A stretch of 64,000 bases of DNA, taken from the NCBI RefSeq assembly GCF_900458815.1, contig NZ_UHDZ01000001.1, forward strand, positions 1,922,001-1,986,000, given 5' to 3'. This DNA is from Staphylococcus saccharolyticus. GTDB lineage: Bacteria > Bacillota > Bacilli > Staphylococcales > Staphylococcaceae. Shown here piece by piece: positions 9,406 through 20,069 of the stretch (the stretch's first letter is position 1; every line of letters begins with the position of its first letter). Made by a program: the position numbers and the translations under genes. Under the pieces are notes generated by a model that saw only the letters and a list, made by a program, of their open reading frames with translations, was not told the origin of the DNA and made no database searches.

Positions 9406-10326
9406 TTGAATAAAAACGACATCTTAAGCGAATTAAAATCAATTATCCCTAGTGATATTATTAAAGTAGATGAGCCTCTTAAACGTTACACTTATACAGA
9501 AACTGGCGGAGAGGCAGATTTCTATTTATCACCTACTAAAAATGAAGAAGTACAAGCTATTGTAAAATTTGCATACGAAAATGAAATACCTGTTACATAT
9601 TTAGGTAATGGATCAAATATTATTATTCGTGAAGGCGGTATTCGAGGTATCGTTTTAAGTTTACTTTCACTTAATCACATTGAAACTTCTGATGATGTCA
9701 TTATTGCAGGAAGTGGCGCTGCCATTATTGATGTTTCAAGAGTTGCGCGTGATCATGTTTTGACTGGTCTAGAATTCGCTTGTGGCATACCTGGCTCGAT
9801 TGGTGGCGCTGTGTTTATGAACGCAGGCGCTTATGGTGGAGAAATTAAAGATTTCATCGATCACGCTTTATGTGTAAACGAAAAAGGAGAATTGTTAAAA
9901 CTCACTACCGAAGAATTAGAGCTCGATTATCGCAATAGTATTGTACAGAAAAAACATCTAGTAGTATTAGAAGCAGCTTTCACATTAGAACCTGGACAAC
10001 TAAAGGATATACAAGCTAAAATGGACGATTTAACAAAACGTCGTGAATCTAAACAGCCTTTGGAATTCCCATCTTGTGGTAGTGTATTCCAACGACCACC
10101 AGGTCACTTTGCAGGTAAGCTAATCCAAGATTCTGATTTACAAGGACATCGAATTGGTGGGGTGGAGGTATCAACTAAACATGCTGGTTTTATGGTTAAT
10201 GTCGATAATGGTACTGCCACAGATTATGAAAACTTAATTCATCACGTACAAAAAACAGTGAAAGAAAAATTCGATGTGGAGTTAAACACAGAAGTACGCA
10301 TTATTGGTGAACATCCTAAAGACTAA
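9406..10326 (+). CDS. murB: UDP-N-acetylenolpyruvoylglucosamine reductase
   Basis: MurB is a cytoplasmic FAD enzyme that reduces UDP-GlcNAc-enolpyruvate to UDP-MurNAc with NADPH in peptidoglycan synthesis. The sequence has the FAD-binding segments [17 protein letters not shown] and [23 protein letters not shown], the catalytic SCGSVFQRP (Ser near residue 225) and the C-terminal catalytic Glu region [11 protein letters not shown]. It is the short type IIb form, about 306 residues, as in other staphylococci. The chosen start is TTG at 9406, which aligns with the family N-terminus and lies about nine bases past GAAAGGA. An ATG at 9394 touches the ribosome site and is less likely. Intact. Confidence 0.93.
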   Translation: MNKNDILSELKSIIPSDIIKVDEPLKRYTYTETGGEADFYLSPTKNEEVQAIVKFAYENEIPVTYLGNGSNIIIREGGIRGIVLSLLSLNHIETSDDVIIAGSGAAIIDVSRVARDHVLTGLEFACGIPGSIGGAVFMNAGAYGGEIKDFIDHALCVNEKGELLKLTTEELELDYRNSIVQKKHLVVLEAAFTLEPGQLKDIQAKMDDLTKRRESKQPLEFPSCGSVFQRPPGHFAGKLIQDSDLQGHRIGGVEVSTKHAGFMVNVDNGTATDYENLIHHVQKTVKEKFDVELNTEVRIIGEHPKD

Positions 10327-10348
10327 TCTCATCAAGGAGGTACTTCTT

Positions 10349-10687
10349 ATGGCAAAGGTATATGGTTCATTCATTGATAAAGATACTATATGTAAACATT
10401 ACCATTCACCTTCAGATATTATAGCTATCAAATTCAAATGCTGTAATAAATATTATCCTTGTTATAAATGTCACAATGAACATAAGTCTCATCCAATACA
10501 AAGATGGGCTGAAGATGAATTTGATGAAAAGGCTATTATGTGTCAGTATGAAATGAGTATTTATGATTATATGATGTTCGAAAGATGCCCACCCTGTGGA
10601 GCCCAATTTAATAGTAGATGTAAATTTTCACTACCATTTATACTTCGAAGTATAGAAAAATATGCTGATACGTTTATTATAGTATGA
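10349..10687 (+). pseudogene. CHY zinc-finger protein with frameshifted C-terminus
   Basis: The gene follows murB by 22 bases with a strong AAGGAGG site. Paired cysteines (CC, CYKCH, CPPCG, RC) mark a CHY zinc finger, a family of small zinc proteins of unknown role. After SRCKF the reading frame appears shifted. Removing one T from TTTT at about 10624-10627 gives FHYHLYFEV and a stop at 10653-10655, the ending expected for the family. As written, the last zinc-ligand histidines are lost and an unrelated tail (SLPFILRSIEKY...) is read to 10687. The protein is still translatable but probably defective. An upstream in-frame ATG lies inside murB and is not used. Confidence 0.65.
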
Positions 10688-10688
10688 T

Positions 10689-10735
10689 AGCTACTAAACT
10701 GAATTTCATAAAAAATCAGTTTAGTAGCTCTTTTT
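10689..10735 (+). terminator. terminator after murB-CHY unit
   Basis: Perfect 14-base arms AGCTACTAAACTGA (10689-10702) and TCAGTTTAGTAGCT (10716-10729) are followed by CTTTTT. This is a strong intrinsic terminator. It can also act for the convergent sst operon. Confidence 0.85.
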
Positions 10736-10810
10736 ATATCAATGGTCCATTCACTTATTTAAAACTTTCGTTCAATCTTATTTTCTCTTTTTATAAAATT
10801 ATTTTTCAAA

Positions 10811-11824
10811 TTAATGAATTACTTTATTGAATTCATTAATTTGTTTGATAGTAGTTGTTGAAGAACCCGAAGAGAAGTACCATAGTTTTGGATCTAATTC
10901 ATAAACATTTTTACTTCTAATTGCTTATACATTTTTAATAACTTTATTTTTTAGAACTTGATTAATTGTTGATTTACCACCTACAACTGAACCACGATCC
11001 ATAGCTAATATAACATCCGAATTTTGTTTGTTAATATATTCATTATTTATGTTTTGACCATGCGGACTATTGCTTACCTTTTTATCAGCAGGTTTAAACC
11101 CTAATAAGTCAAATAATAAACCACCAAATCGTCTCCTCCTGGGCCATACGTTGATAATTCACCTTCATTTACCAATAAGTACATTACTTTCTTATCAAAG
11201 CTTTTAGTTTTATCTTTCATTTCAGAAATCTTTTTGGCTTTATCTTCTTTGTCATAGATTTTATCTAAATTCTCTGTATTTCTTTTCATATAATTAACTA
11301 AGTTATCTTCACTTGCACCTACATATACTACTTTGGCATTTTTTGCAGCTTTTTTAAATTCATCTAAATTTTTTTGATTAGCTGTTCTTCCTGAAATGAA
11401 GATAACTTCCACTTTAGCTGACGCAATTCTATCAAAGTTCACTTCTTTTAAATTCCCTGTATTGATATACTTATAATCTTTAAACTCATCTAAAAATTTA
11501 GGCAAAGATTGATTATTTTCTCCTTTTGGCAAACCTTTTACTTTATTTGCAACACCTAATTCTTTTAACACATCAAGTGCACCATAATCTAATACTACGG
11601 CATTTTTAGGATTCTTTGGAATTTTGACAGTATTACATATTTCTTTAGCATCACTACCATCACGTTCTTTACCGCTTGCTTCAAAATTATTCTTGATTTT
11701 TACAGTATCTCTTGAATCACTATTTTGATATTTAGAATCTAAACCATTTTTATTCAAACTATTACTACAAGCAGATAAAACTTAAAACTAAAGATAATAA
11801 TAAAAATAAGACAGTTTTATTAAT
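10811..11824 (-). pseudogene. sstD: iron-siderophore ABC transporter lipoprotein SstD, multiply disrupted
   Basis: SstD is the membrane-anchored substrate-binding protein of the staphylococcal catechol/catecholamine siderophore uptake system. Here several lesions are visible. The codon expected to start the gene (KTVLFLLLSL signal peptide) reads ATT at 11822-11824. A frameshift falls just before the lipobox (SAC at about 11770). A two-base GA insertion near 11140 diverts the frame after GPGG. A TAA interrupts the last segment, near codon ...NV*AIRS. The central frame (11101-11757) still encodes a recognisable periplasmic-binding domain (LDYGALDVLKELG, EVIFISGR). The true end would be TAA at 10811-10813 after WYFSSGSSTTTIKQIN. 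Confidence 0.85.
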
Positions 11825-11927
11825 TCGTACTACTCCTTAATAAAACTTGACCTAAATGCAAAGTTACATTTAAACTTTTCTTTTTATCTTTTGTATGTAT
11901 CACCCCTTTGACTATACGTCTAAATAT

Positions 11928-12713
11928 CTAAAACTCAACTGAGTCAAAAGTAGCTTCATCATAATAAAGACAAATACGTTGTCCTATTATCTCTTCTACA
12001 CGAACTTCCATTTCATATAATTTTTTCAATATGTCAGGCTGAATAACATTATCTTTAACATCAGCTTTGACTGTTTCACCTTGTTTAAGCGCGACAATAT
12101 TGTCTGAATAATAAGAAGCAAAATTAACATCGTGTAATACAATAATGATTGTTTTATTTCATTTACGACACAAATCTCGTAACGTTTGCATTATTTGTAC
12201 TGAATGTTTCATATCTAAATTATTTAAAGGTTCATCAAATAATATATAATCAGTATCTTGTGCTATCGTCATAGCAATATATGCACGCTGTCACTGCCCT
12301 CCAGATAGTGTTTTTATATTACGACTTTTAATTTCTTGCGGTTGTAATAAATCTAGAGCATACTCTACTTTGTCGTAGTCTTCTTTCTTCATTCGACCTT
12401 TTGAATATGGAAAACGACCAAAGTTAACCAATTGCTCAATAGTAATATTCATTTCAGTGTGATTGGATTGCTTTAAAATACTTAATTTTTTAGCCAAATC
12501 ATCAGTTTTATAATCTGAAAGTACTTTGCCTTCAATCGAAATTGCGCCGTTTTCATAGTTACATAAACGACTAATAGCAAATAATAATGTATTTTTAACA
12601 GCACCATTAGGTCCTATTAATGAATTCCGTTTTCCCTTTTCAATATCAACGCTAATATCTCTTAAAATAGGTTTATTGTCTATCATTTTGTCTAAATTTT
12701 GAATTTGAATCAA
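11928..12713 (-). pseudogene. sstC: iron-siderophore ABC transporter ATPase SstC, inactivated
   Basis: This should be the ATP-binding subunit of Sst (about 260 residues). The Walker A loop reads GPNGAVKNT in place of GPNGAGKST, so both the glycine before the lysine and the serine after are lost. Directly after the signature LSGGQ a TGA replaces an expected Arg codon. A second TGA lies near 12160 before NKTIIIVLHD. The rest of the frame (FDEPLNNLDM Walker B/D-loop, LHDVNFA H-loop) is still readable to TAG at 11928-11930. Substitution at catalytic residues plus two stops argues for real decay rather than read errors. The start overlaps the sstB end by four bases. Confidence 0.9.
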
Positions 12714-13670
12714 TTTGCACTTCTCCTTTTAACAAGTAAGTAAATGAAGTAACTACCACCAACTAAATCCACTATCAAACTGAATTCAGTTGTTGCTTCA
12801 AATAGATTTTCAATTACCCACTGTGCCATATATAAACTAATCCAGCTGAATAATATTGTTGCCGGTAAAATAAATTTGTGTTCATACGTCTTCATAAATT
12901 CGTGTGCTAAGTTGACTGTTAATAAACCAAGAAATGTTACAGGACCTATTAATGCAGTAAATATAGAGACAAGTAAAGCAACCAAAATAAGTAATAACCG
13001 CATCATATTTTTATAAGATACACCTAAATTAATCGCCTGCGCTCTTCCTAATAAAAGCACATCTAAATAAGGACGAAGTACAATTGTTACAGCAATTAAA
13101 ACCACTAACAAGATGCCTAATACAATTACTAAATTAGAATTTGATGCATCAAAACTAGCAAACATGACATTTTGAACCGCTAAGAAAGATTCCGGGTTCA
13201 TTATGAGTTGGAAAAAACTTGTAATACTACGGAAGAATGTTCCTAATATCACGCCGACTAATAGTATAAAATAAACTGAAAAGTGACCAAGTTTAAATAT
13301 GACTTGAAATAATAGTAATGAAAATAACACCATTGCAATCAAAGTTATTAAAAAATTAAGATAGATGTTTGTGACTACGGTTGCTTGCTCACCTAATAAA
13401 AAAATGGGTAACACTTTGACAAATAAATATACTGAATCGAGTCCCATAATAGAAGGTGTTAATAATCTGTTTGTAGTAATAGATTGAAAAATAACTACTG
13501 AGGTTCCTATCGTTGCACCTACCAATTAGAATAAGAATGAATTTTTTTAAACGACTTTGGAATTGATATTCAAATATATTAAAATCTAAACCTACTAACA
13601 AATAAAATATAGCCATACAAATTGCAATAACGACTAGCATACTTATTTTTTTGTTAGAGCTCATTAGCAT
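12710..13670 (-). pseudogene. sstB: iron-siderophore ABC permease SstB, frameshifted
   Basis: FecCD-type permease subunit. The first ~50 residues (SSNKKISMLVVIAICMAIFY, then SRLKKFILILI) lie in one frame. An extra base near 13523 shifts the frame, and the remaining ~270 residues (VGATIGTSVVIFQS, LLTPSIMGLDS, FLGLLTVNLAHE) are in the next. The C-terminal part alone contains most membrane segments but has no ribosome site. The start overlaps the end of sstA, as expected for a translationally coupled operon. Confidence 0.87.
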
Positions 13671-14622
13671 AATTTTTCCTACCTTTCATTAGCAAGATTA
13701 GGAAAATAATTGTGCCAAATACTCCTATCGTTAATCCAATATTAATCTCATAAGGATAAACAATTATTCTGCCAATAATATCAGCAATTAAAACAAAAAT
13801 CGTACCAAACATGTGTGGTAATGTATTTTTTAAATGATCACCTCTATAAATAGAGATAATATTCGGTACAATTAAACCTAAAAATGGTAAAGTCCCCACT
13901 GTAACAACTACTAAAGCTGTTAGCATTGCTGTTATAAATAACGCGATATTAATGATTTTTTCATAACTTACACCCAAGTTATGACTAAAGTCTTTTCCCA
14001 TACCTGCAATTGTAAAATGATTTGCAAAAATAAACGCTAGAATAAGTAAAGAGATAGTGAGATACAACACTTCATAACGACTACTCGTTATAATGGCAAA
14101 GTTACCAGTTAACCAGTTCCCAATACTTTGTAAGGCATTTGTTCTCAACGCTACAAATGTGGTAAAGCTGGATACAATTCCACCAATCATAATACCTAAG
14201 AGTGGAACAAAAATGACTTCTTTTACACGTATAAGATTAATTAATCGGACAAATAAAAACGTTCCAATAATACCTAAAGCAACAGCAAACAATAATTTGA
14301 TTAAAATGTGACCATTTGGAAAGAATAAAAGTGACATTAAAATACCTAATTTCGCCCATTCTATAGTGCCAGCTGTGGTTGGACTTACAAATTTATTTTG
14401 CATCATCTGTTGCATAATTAATCCTGCTAAAGCGAGTAAACTTCCTGAAAGGAGGATACTAACCGTTCTAGGGATACCGCTTGAGAACAAAATATTCTTT
14501 TGCTCATCATTTAAAAGGAAAATATCTAATATAGAGAGCTGACTCACCCCTATAAATAAAGAGACAACAATTAAAATCACTAATAAAATAAATAAGGCAT
14601 AACCTTTAAATATAAATTTCAT
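13654..14622 (-). CDS. sstA: iron-siderophore ABC transporter permease SstA
   Basis: A 322-residue FecCD-family permease with about nine membrane segments. Family motifs include GIPRTVSILLSGSLLALAGLIMQ, PTTAGTIEWAKLG and the cytoplasmic coupling loop near LPFLGLIVPNIISIY. It is the first gene of sstABCD and the only one intact, with an AAGGAG ribosome site and a classical Fur box 50 bases upstream. Without SstB, SstC and SstD it can hardly function in siderophore import, so it is probably a remnant not yet hit, unless it is rescued by another ABC system. Confidence 0.92.
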   Translation of the reverse strand: MKFIFKGYALFILLVILIVVSLFIGVSQLSILDIFLLNDEQKNILFSSGIPRTVSILLSGSLLALAGLIMQQMMQNKFVSPTTAGTIEWAKLGILMSLLFFPNGHILIKLLFAVALGIIGTFLFVRLINLIRVKEVIFVPLLGIMIGGIVSSFTTFVALRTNALQSIGNWLTGNFAIITSSRYEVLYLTISLLILAFIFANHFTIAGMGKDFSHNLGVSYEKIINIALFITAMLTALVVVTVGTLPFLGLIVPNIISIYRGDHLKNTLPHMFGTIFVLIADIIGRIIVYPYEINIGLTIGVFGTIIFLILLMKGRKNYANEL

Positions 14623-14674
14623 TAGTCATTCTCCTTGCTAAATATGATTGATGCGGAAGGTAATAACCTAACTT

Positions 14675-14695
14675 AAATGATAATGATTATCATTA
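14675..14695. promoter_or_regulatory. Fur box upstream of sstA
   Basis: GATAATGATTATCATTA (about 14679-14695) is essentially the consensus 19-base Fur box core, in the promoter region of sstA. The known logic is repression by Fe-bound Fur when iron is plentiful. The operator is well preserved although three of the four genes it controls are broken. Confidence 0.92.
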
Positions 14696-14818
14696 ATATT
14701 ATAGATAATACTATCTTTTTACAATATCTTTTCATGTTTTTTGAAATTTCTTTAATAAGTATTTATATATAACCATTCGTAATACATGGCTGTTATTCAT
14801 ATTTATAACATTTCACAC

Positions 14819-14860
14819 AAAAAGAAGACTCCTATCAATTTTAATAGGAATCTCCTTTTA
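14819..14860 (-). terminator. terminator after nrdIEF
   Basis: On the minus strand AGATTCCTAT pairs with ATAGGAGTCT (one G-T pair) around an AT loop and is followed by TCTTTTT. It lies 13 bases past the nrdF stop. Confidence 0.75.
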
Positions 14861-14872
14861 AATGAATGTCAT

Positions 14873-15844
14873 CTATTTATCAAAGATAAAGTCTTCGTCT
14901 TGTAAAGCCTCAACGTTTAGCGCTAACGTATAGCCATCACCTTTGACTGAGAAGAAGTCATGATTCTTAGTAGATGTGTCCAATGCATTTTCAATAATAG
15001 GATTAAGTTCACGTTCTTCGAAATATGGTTCAAATCCTAAGTTTGATAATGCTTTATTACCATTATAACATACATAGTTTAGAACATCTTCAGTTAGACC
15101 AATATCATCATACAATAAGTGAGTATAAGAAACTTCATTATCGTAAAGTTCGTTTAATAACTTATACATTTCTTGATCAGCTTTTTGCTTTTCACTTTCG
15201 GATAATTCATTACGTAAACTTTGTGCATCTAAACCAGTAAATACACCGTGAATAGACTCATCTAATAATAGAATTTTACGTATAATCTCACCAGATGTAG
15301 TCATTTTACCTTGACCCGCAAGATAAAGGGGATAATAGAAACCTGAATAGAACAAGAAGGTTTCTAAAAAAACACTTGAAACTCTCGCAATATATTGATC
15401 GAAAATCGACGCTTCTTTACCCCAAAGTTTGTGATAATTTTCAATAATTTTATCTGATTTATATTTTAAATGAGGTTGTTCAATAACCCATGTATCTAAC
15501 AAATAGTTTGTTTCACTAGATGGAAGTAATGTGGTAAAAATGTGTGAGTAGCTTTTAGCATGTATTTGTTCCATCATTGCCATAAACGAATATACAGCTT
15601 TTTTTCTTAAGTCTGTCGTGTGGAGCATGATCAATGGCATACCATCATCTGCTTGATGCGTATCTAAACCTGTTAACCCTGCTAATGCTTTTTTAAACGT
15701 TTCTTTTTCAGAATCTGATAAAGTTTTCCAACTTGCTATATCTTTTGAAACTTTAAATTCTGTTTCTACCCACATTTGTGAGATATTTTGACGCCAGAAC
15801 ATATTCGTCATATCTTCTTGGGTATTCCAGTTAACTGCTTTCAT
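14873..15844 (-). CDS. nrdF: class Ib ribonucleotide reductase beta subunit
   Basis: NrdF carries the dinuclear metal centre (Mn or Fe) and tyrosyl radical that activates NrdE for deoxyribonucleotide synthesis. The 323-residue length is exact for the staphylococcal protein. Visible ligand motifs include LTGLDTHQADDGM, MEQIHAKSYS and LLDESIHGVFTG (Glu and His ligands), and the C-terminus ends in DEDFIFDK, which docks to NrdE. The ATG at 15844 is preceded by AGGAGG; the 25 upstream in-frame codons are noncoding. It is the last gene of nrdI-nrdE-nrdF, 117 bases after nrdE. Intact. Confidence 0.96.
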   Translation of the reverse strand: MKAVNWNTQEDMTNMFWRQNISQMWVETEFKVSKDIASWKTLSDSEKETFKKALAGLTGLDTHQADDGMPLIMLHTTDLRKKAVYSFMAMMEQIHAKSYSHIFTTLLPSSETNYLLDTWVIEQPHLKYKSDKIIENYHKLWGKEASIFDQYIARVSSVFLETFLFYSGFYYPLYLAGQGKMTTSGEIIRKILLLDESIHGVFTGLDAQSLRNELSESEKQKADQEMYKLLNELYDNEVSYTHLLYDDIGLTEDVLNYVCYNGNKALSNLGFEPYFEERELNPIIENALDTSTKNHDFFSVKGDGYTLALNVEALQDEDFIFDK

Positions 15845-15961
15845 TAAAATCCTCCTGTCATATACGTAAGTTATAGAGAATTCAAACCAATGAGCAATAA
15901 AATTTAAAAACGAACTCATTGGTTAAAATCACAATGTTTTAGTTTGATTTTACTAACTTAA

Positions 15962-18067
15962 TTAAATTGCACAACTTGTACATTCTTCAACACTTAATAA
16001 TTTATTACGTGTGTAGTAAAGAGACTTTAAGCCTTTGTAGTGAGCATAAACATATAATCTTGAAAGTTCACGTGTAGAAATCTCTGAATTCACATATAGA
16101 ATGGTAGAAATACCTTGGTCAACATGTGTTTGAATCGTTGACACTAAATCAATCAATTTCATTTGATCCGTGTTAAATGCAGATTTGTAATACCACATTG
16201 TTTCTGGTGATAAGAAAGGCATAGGATAGAACGTTTCTGCATTACCATACGTACGACGTTCGATTTGATCAACAATTGGCATCACAGAACTTGTTGCATT
16301 TTGGACATAAGAGATGCTTTGTGTAGGCGCAATTGCAAGTCTATATGCATGATAAAGTCCATAATGTTCTACTTTTTCTTGTAATTCTCTCCAATCTTTA
16401 GATGTTGGAATGAAGAATCCATCAAACAGTTGACATACCTTTTCAAATTTAGGTTGGAATTCCTGAGAAGTGTAGAATTCAAAATATTTACCATTAGCAT
16501 AATCCGATTGGTCAAAGCCTTGGTATTTTTCTCCACGTTCTTTAGCAATTTCCATTGAACGTTCAATGGAATAATAATTCATCATCATAAAGAAGATATT
16601 TACAAAATCTTTAGCTTCTTCAGATTCATAACCAATTTTATTTTTAGCTAAATATCCATGCAAATTCATGACACCTAAACCAACTGAATGTAATTCACTG
16701 TTTGCCTTTTTAACGCCTGGAGCATTCTGAATATTAGCTTCATCACTTACTACTGTTAGTGCATCCATACCTGTATAAACAGAGTCTCTGAACTTTCCAG
16801 ATTCCATTACATTCACGATATTTAATGAACCTAAATTACAAGAAATATCTCGTTTAATATCATCTTCAGTGCCATAGTCATTAATAATTGATGTTTCTTG
16901 TAATTGGAAAATTTCTGTACACAAATTACTCATTTTAATTTGACCAATATTAGAGTTTGCATGAACTTTATTCGCATTATCTTTAAACATGAGATATGGA
17001 TATCCTGATTGTAATTGAGTTTGTGCAATCATATTTAACATTTCACGTGCATCTTTTTTCTTCTTCTCAATATTTGAATTAGCAACCATATCTTCGTAAT
17101 ACTTTTCTAAATCAATATCATCTAACGTTACGCCGTATTCTTGCTTTACAGTGTGCGGTGCAAACATGTAGAATTCTTTACCCTCTTTAGCTAAATCAAA
17201 GAATTTTGAAGGAACAATCAGACCTGTTGAAATTGTAGATAAACGTAATTCTTCATCTGCATTTACTTTTTTAGTATCTAAAAATTCTTCAACATCGTAA
17301 TGGAAAATATTTAAATAGACTGCCCCAGCACCTGGACGTTGACCTAATTGGTCTGCATAACTAAACCCACCTTCTAACGCTTTAGCTACAGGTAATACTC
17401 CTTTAGCAACACCTTTAATACCTTTGATTGCCTCACCACGAGCACGAAGTTTAGATAAATTGATAGCAACACCGCCACCAATTTTACTTAATTGTTTAGC
17501 TGTTGAATCAATAAAGTTAATAGAGTTTAGACTATCATCAACTTCTAATAAGAAACATGAAACAAGTTCCCCTCTTCTCGCTCTACCAGCATTTAAAAAT
17601 GTAGGTGTGGCTGGTTGGTATCGTTGTTCAACCATTGCAGAAATAAACTGTTTGGCTTGTTTCATGTCACCATTAGCTAAATAAAGTGCAACAATTGCTA
17701 CGTGTTGGTTGTAGTCCTCTAAAAATTGACGCTTGTCATTCGTTTTTAAAGCATAATCTTTGTAAAACTTACTAGCAGACATATAGCTAGCAAATCGAAA
17801 ATGAATGGACTTAGCAAACTCAGTGATTTCTCTTAACTCAGCTTCACTATACTTTTCAAATACATCGAAGTAGAAATGGTTATCTACTAAATAATGAAGT
17901 CTTTCAATCTCATCATCAAAGTAGATCATTTTATCATGAATTTCTTCAAGATAAACTTTAAGAGACTCTTGATCTTTTTCTAAATTAAAGAAGCCATTAT
18001 CTTTTCTTTTTGTAACTTCATTATTCAGCTCAATATGATTGTATTTCTTCTCTTCCATGGTTTTCAT
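15962..18067 (-). CDS. nrdE: class Ib ribonucleotide reductase alpha subunit
   Basis: The catalytic subunit, 701 residues, reduces ribonucleoside diphosphates. Visible features are the [14 protein letters not shown] region with an active-site cysteine, NLCTEI (the N-C-E catalytic set), the CNLGSLNI motif, the [18 protein letters not shown] loop and the C-terminal redox pair ECTSCAI that is recharged by NrdH/thioredoxin. The start [15 protein letters not shown] at 18067 matches the family and overlaps the end of nrdI by 38 bases. Intact. Confidence 0.96.
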   Translation of the reverse strand: MKTMEEKKYNHIELNNEVTKRKDNGFFNLEKDQESLKVYLEEIHDKMIYFDDEIERLHYLVDNHFYFDVFEKYSEAELREITEFAKSIHFRFASYMSASKFYKDYALKTNDKRQFLEDYNQHVAIVALYLANGDMKQAKQFISAMVEQRYQPATPTFLNAGRARRGELVSCFLLEVDDSLNSINFIDSTAKQLSKIGGGVAINLSKLRARGEAIKGIKGVAKGVLPVAKALEGGFSYADQLGQRPGAGAVYLNIFHYDVEEFLDTKKVNADEELRLSTISTGLIVPSKFFDLAKEGKEFYMFAPHTVKQEYGVTLDDIDLEKYYEDMVANSNIEKKKKDAREMLNMIAQTQLQSGYPYLMFKDNANKVHANSNIGQIKMSNLCTEIFQLQETSIINDYGTEDDIKRDISCNLGSLNIVNVMESGKFRDSVYTGMDALTVVSDEANIQNAPGVKKANSELHSVGLGVMNLHGYLAKNKIGYESEEAKDFVNIFFMMMNYYSIERSMEIAKERGEKYQGFDQSDYANGKYFEFYTSQEFQPKFEKVCQLFDGFFIPTSKDWRELQEKVEHYGLYHAYRLAIAPTQSISYVQNATSSVMPIVDQIERRTYGNAETFYPMPFLSPETMWYYKSAFNTDQMKLIDLVSTIQTHVDQGISTILYVNSEISTRELSRLYVYAHYKGLKSLYYTRNKLLSVEECTSCAI

Positions 18068-18428
18068 TGAAATTACCCACCTTATCCTTAAATTCAATAA
18101 CGTCCTTATTTGTGCCTTGTACTTCAAATTTCATTAGTAAAGGAACTTGATAGTCCTCTGAGATAGTATGACCTGCTTTAGCGAAATTTTGTCCCCAATT
18201 TCGATTTCCACTAGCAGCTACCGCTTGTAGTTGAGAGTGGTTTACACGCAAAAAAGATTGAACCGGTTGTGGCACTTCACCAAATCCGATAGTGCCAGTA
18301 ACTAAGATGTATGGTTCATTAACTGGTTCTGTGCAATTATCTTGAGTAATTTCTAGTGTATCTTGAATTTCTGCACGATGAATAAAACGTCTAACATTTC
18401 CAGAAAATGAATAATATACTACTTTCAT
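18030..18428 (-). CDS. nrdI: flavodoxin-like ribonucleotide reductase accessory protein NrdI
   Basis: NrdI is a small FMN protein that supplies oxidant for assembling the Mn-tyrosyl cofactor of NrdF. The 132-residue protein shows the phosphate-binding loop [11 protein letters not shown] near residue 5, the [13 protein letters not shown] region near 48 and the GNRNWGQNF segment. The ATG at 18428 follows GAAGGTGATCC, whereas the upstream in-frame ATGs do not have a site. It is the first gene of the operon, and NrdR-type boxes lie 150-340 bases upstream. Confidence 0.94.
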   Translation of the reverse strand: MKVVYYSFSGNVRRFIHRAEIQDTLEITQDNCTEPVNEPYILVTGTIGFGEVPQPVQSFLRVNHSQLQAVAASGNRNWGQNFAKAGHTISEDYQVPLLMKFEVQGTNKDVIEFKDKVGNFNENHGREEIQSY

Positions 18429-18576
18429 TGGATCACCTTCTTTCATCAACCTTCTCAATACCGTTAAACAATAGTGCCCAATTATCAGTTAAAATATAAG
18501 GCTCTACTATTATTTTAGAAGTGTAGACTTTTCAATATACTAAACCCTTTAAATATTTTAAAAAAGTCTGAATTTG

Positions 18577-18616
18577 ATACTATATCTATAAATAGATAAC
18601 GACAATATATAGTGAT
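18577..18616. promoter_or_regulatory. putative tandem NrdR boxes upstream of nrdI
   Basis: The NrdR box consensus is about ACACWATATATWGTGT. A good match, GACAATATATAGTGAT, lies at 18601-18616, and a weaker one (TACTATATCTA) starts at about 18578, centred about 23 bases away, i.e. roughly two helical turns. They are 150-190 bases upstream of the nrdI start. NrdR represses ribonucleotide reductase operons when dATP is abundant. The assignment is by motif and position only. Confidence 0.6.
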
Positions 18617-18746
18617 TAAAACTTAAATTACACCAAATGATAAATTCTATTTTTTGTAACTGTTTACTTCAATTACAGTTATTTATTATCAAATGTAGTG
18701 TCATATTGCATTAAAATGATTATATTCTACAGCATCAATTTTCATA

Positions 18747-18770
18747 CCAAACACTATATATAGTGTTTGG
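18747..18770. promoter_or_regulatory. perfect 24-base palindrome containing an ideal NrdR box
   Basis: The inner 16 bases ACACTATATATAGTGT (18751-18766) fit the NrdR consensus without mismatch, and the symmetry extends to CCAA/TTGG on either side. It lies about 320 bases upstream of nrdI and 420 bases before the EamA gene. TTTTT follows on the + strand, so it could also be read as a hairpin terminator, but there is no + strand gene just upstream. The rest of the 18429-19189 gap holds presumed nrd promoter DNA and one small hairpin (see next entry). Confidence 0.55.
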
Positions 18771-18920
18771 TTTTTAAAATCAATACTATATTCTGTGTTT
18801 CATTATACATAAGTCAAATGTTTAATGAAAGTTAAAAATTAATGACGAAAATGAAGATATTAATTAGAAAGTGCATCACTACGTCATTAAAGTCATTTAT
18901 TCTGAATAAAAAAATTTTTT

Positions 18921-18945
18921 TCAAGCTTCTTTGCTTGCTTTTTAG
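18921..18945 (+). terminator. small hairpin with T-tract in a long noncoding stretch
   Basis: CAAGC-TTCTTT-GCTTG is followed by CTTTTTAG. A five-base stem is weak. With no recognised gene upstream it may be the end of an unannotated short RNA or chance. No coding sequence is supported between 18780 and 19189. Confidence 0.25.
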
Positions 18946-19189
18946 TCAAAAATAGTCATTTACGGTTTATTAGCGATTTACAAGACCACTGCGTTTATTT
19001 ATAAATAAACTATATTTATATAAAATATTCATATTGTAGTCTAAATGATTCTAGATGTAAACTTTAAATCGAACGTTTGTTCGCGTTTTTATTTTAACTG
19101 CTCCCCTGATACTTTGCAAGGATTTATGCATATCTTTTATTTATATGCTAATATAATTACGTTAATCATATAGGATCGAGGCGATAATA

Positions 19190-20056
19190 TTGAATCCAAA
19201 AGTAAAAGGTATTATTGCTATTTTAATTTCTGCTGTAGGTTTTAGTTTTATGTCAGTATTTTTCAGACTAGCTGGAGATCTGCCTGTATTTCAAAAATCA
19301 CTAGCTAGAAATTTTGTAGCCATGTTTATACCATTATTTTATATATATAAATATAAGCAACCTATGTTTGGAAAATTAAGTAGTCAACCATTACTTATTA
19401 CACGTTCAACCCTAGGTCTTATAGGTGTTTTACTTAATATTTATGCTATTGATCATATGGTATTAAGTGATGCAGATACGTTAATGAAGTTAAATCCATT
19501 TTGGACCATCGTCCTAAGTTTAATATTTTTACATGAAAAAGTTCATAAATACCAAATTTCAGCGATGATTATTGCAATATTTGGAATGCTTCTCATCGTT
19601 AAACCAGAATTTTCTTCTTCAGTCATTCCATCAATTGCAGGATTATTTTCTGGTATATTTGCCGCATCTGCTTATACATGTGTAAGAGCATTAAGCACCC
19701 GTGAAAAACCATATACAATCGTATTTTATTTCTCACTCTTTTCTGTTATTGTACTTATACCATTTTCAATCTTTACCTTTACACCTATGTCAACTACTCA
19801 AATTATATTTCTACTCGGTGCAGGATTATCAGCAGCTGTTGGCCAAATTGGTATTACACTTGCTTATAGTTTCGCCCCCGCTAAAGATATTTCAATCTTT
19901 ACGTATGCTTCAATTATTTTCACGGCAATATTTGGGTTCATACTCTTCGGAGAATCACCAGATATGTTAGCAACAGTAGGATATGTAGTAATTATTAGTG
20001 CAAGTTATTATATGTTTGAAAAGGCACGACGAGAAACAACTATAAAACAAAAGTAG
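19190..20056 (+). CDS. EamA/DMT-family transporter
   Basis: A 288-residue integral membrane protein with ten hydrophobic segments arranged as two EamA repeats (about residues 5-135 and 145-280), the usual layout of drug/metabolite superfamily exporters. The second repeat carries the [17 protein letters not shown] and [16 protein letters not shown] motifs. The start is TTG at 19190, about 10 bases after GATCGAGGCG; the following MNPKVKGI matches the staphylococcal orthologue. The substrate is unknown. queF follows after 13 bases and is probably co-transcribed. Intact. Confidence 0.85.
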   Translation: MNPKVKGIIAILISAVGFSFMSVFFRLAGDLPVFQKSLARNFVAMFIPLFYIYKYKQPMFGKLSSQPLLITRSTLGLIGVLLNIYAIDHMVLSDADTLMKLNPFWTIVLSLIFLHEKVHKYQISAMIIAIFGMLLIVKPEFSSSVIPSIAGLFSGIFAASAYTCVRALSTREKPYTIVFYFSLFSVIVLIPFSIFTFTPMSTTQIIFLLGAGLSAAVGQIGITLAYSFAPAKDISIFTYASIIFTAIFGFILFGESPDMLATVGYVVIISASYYMFEKARRETTIKQK

Positions 20057-20069
20057 AGGAGCAAAAATT

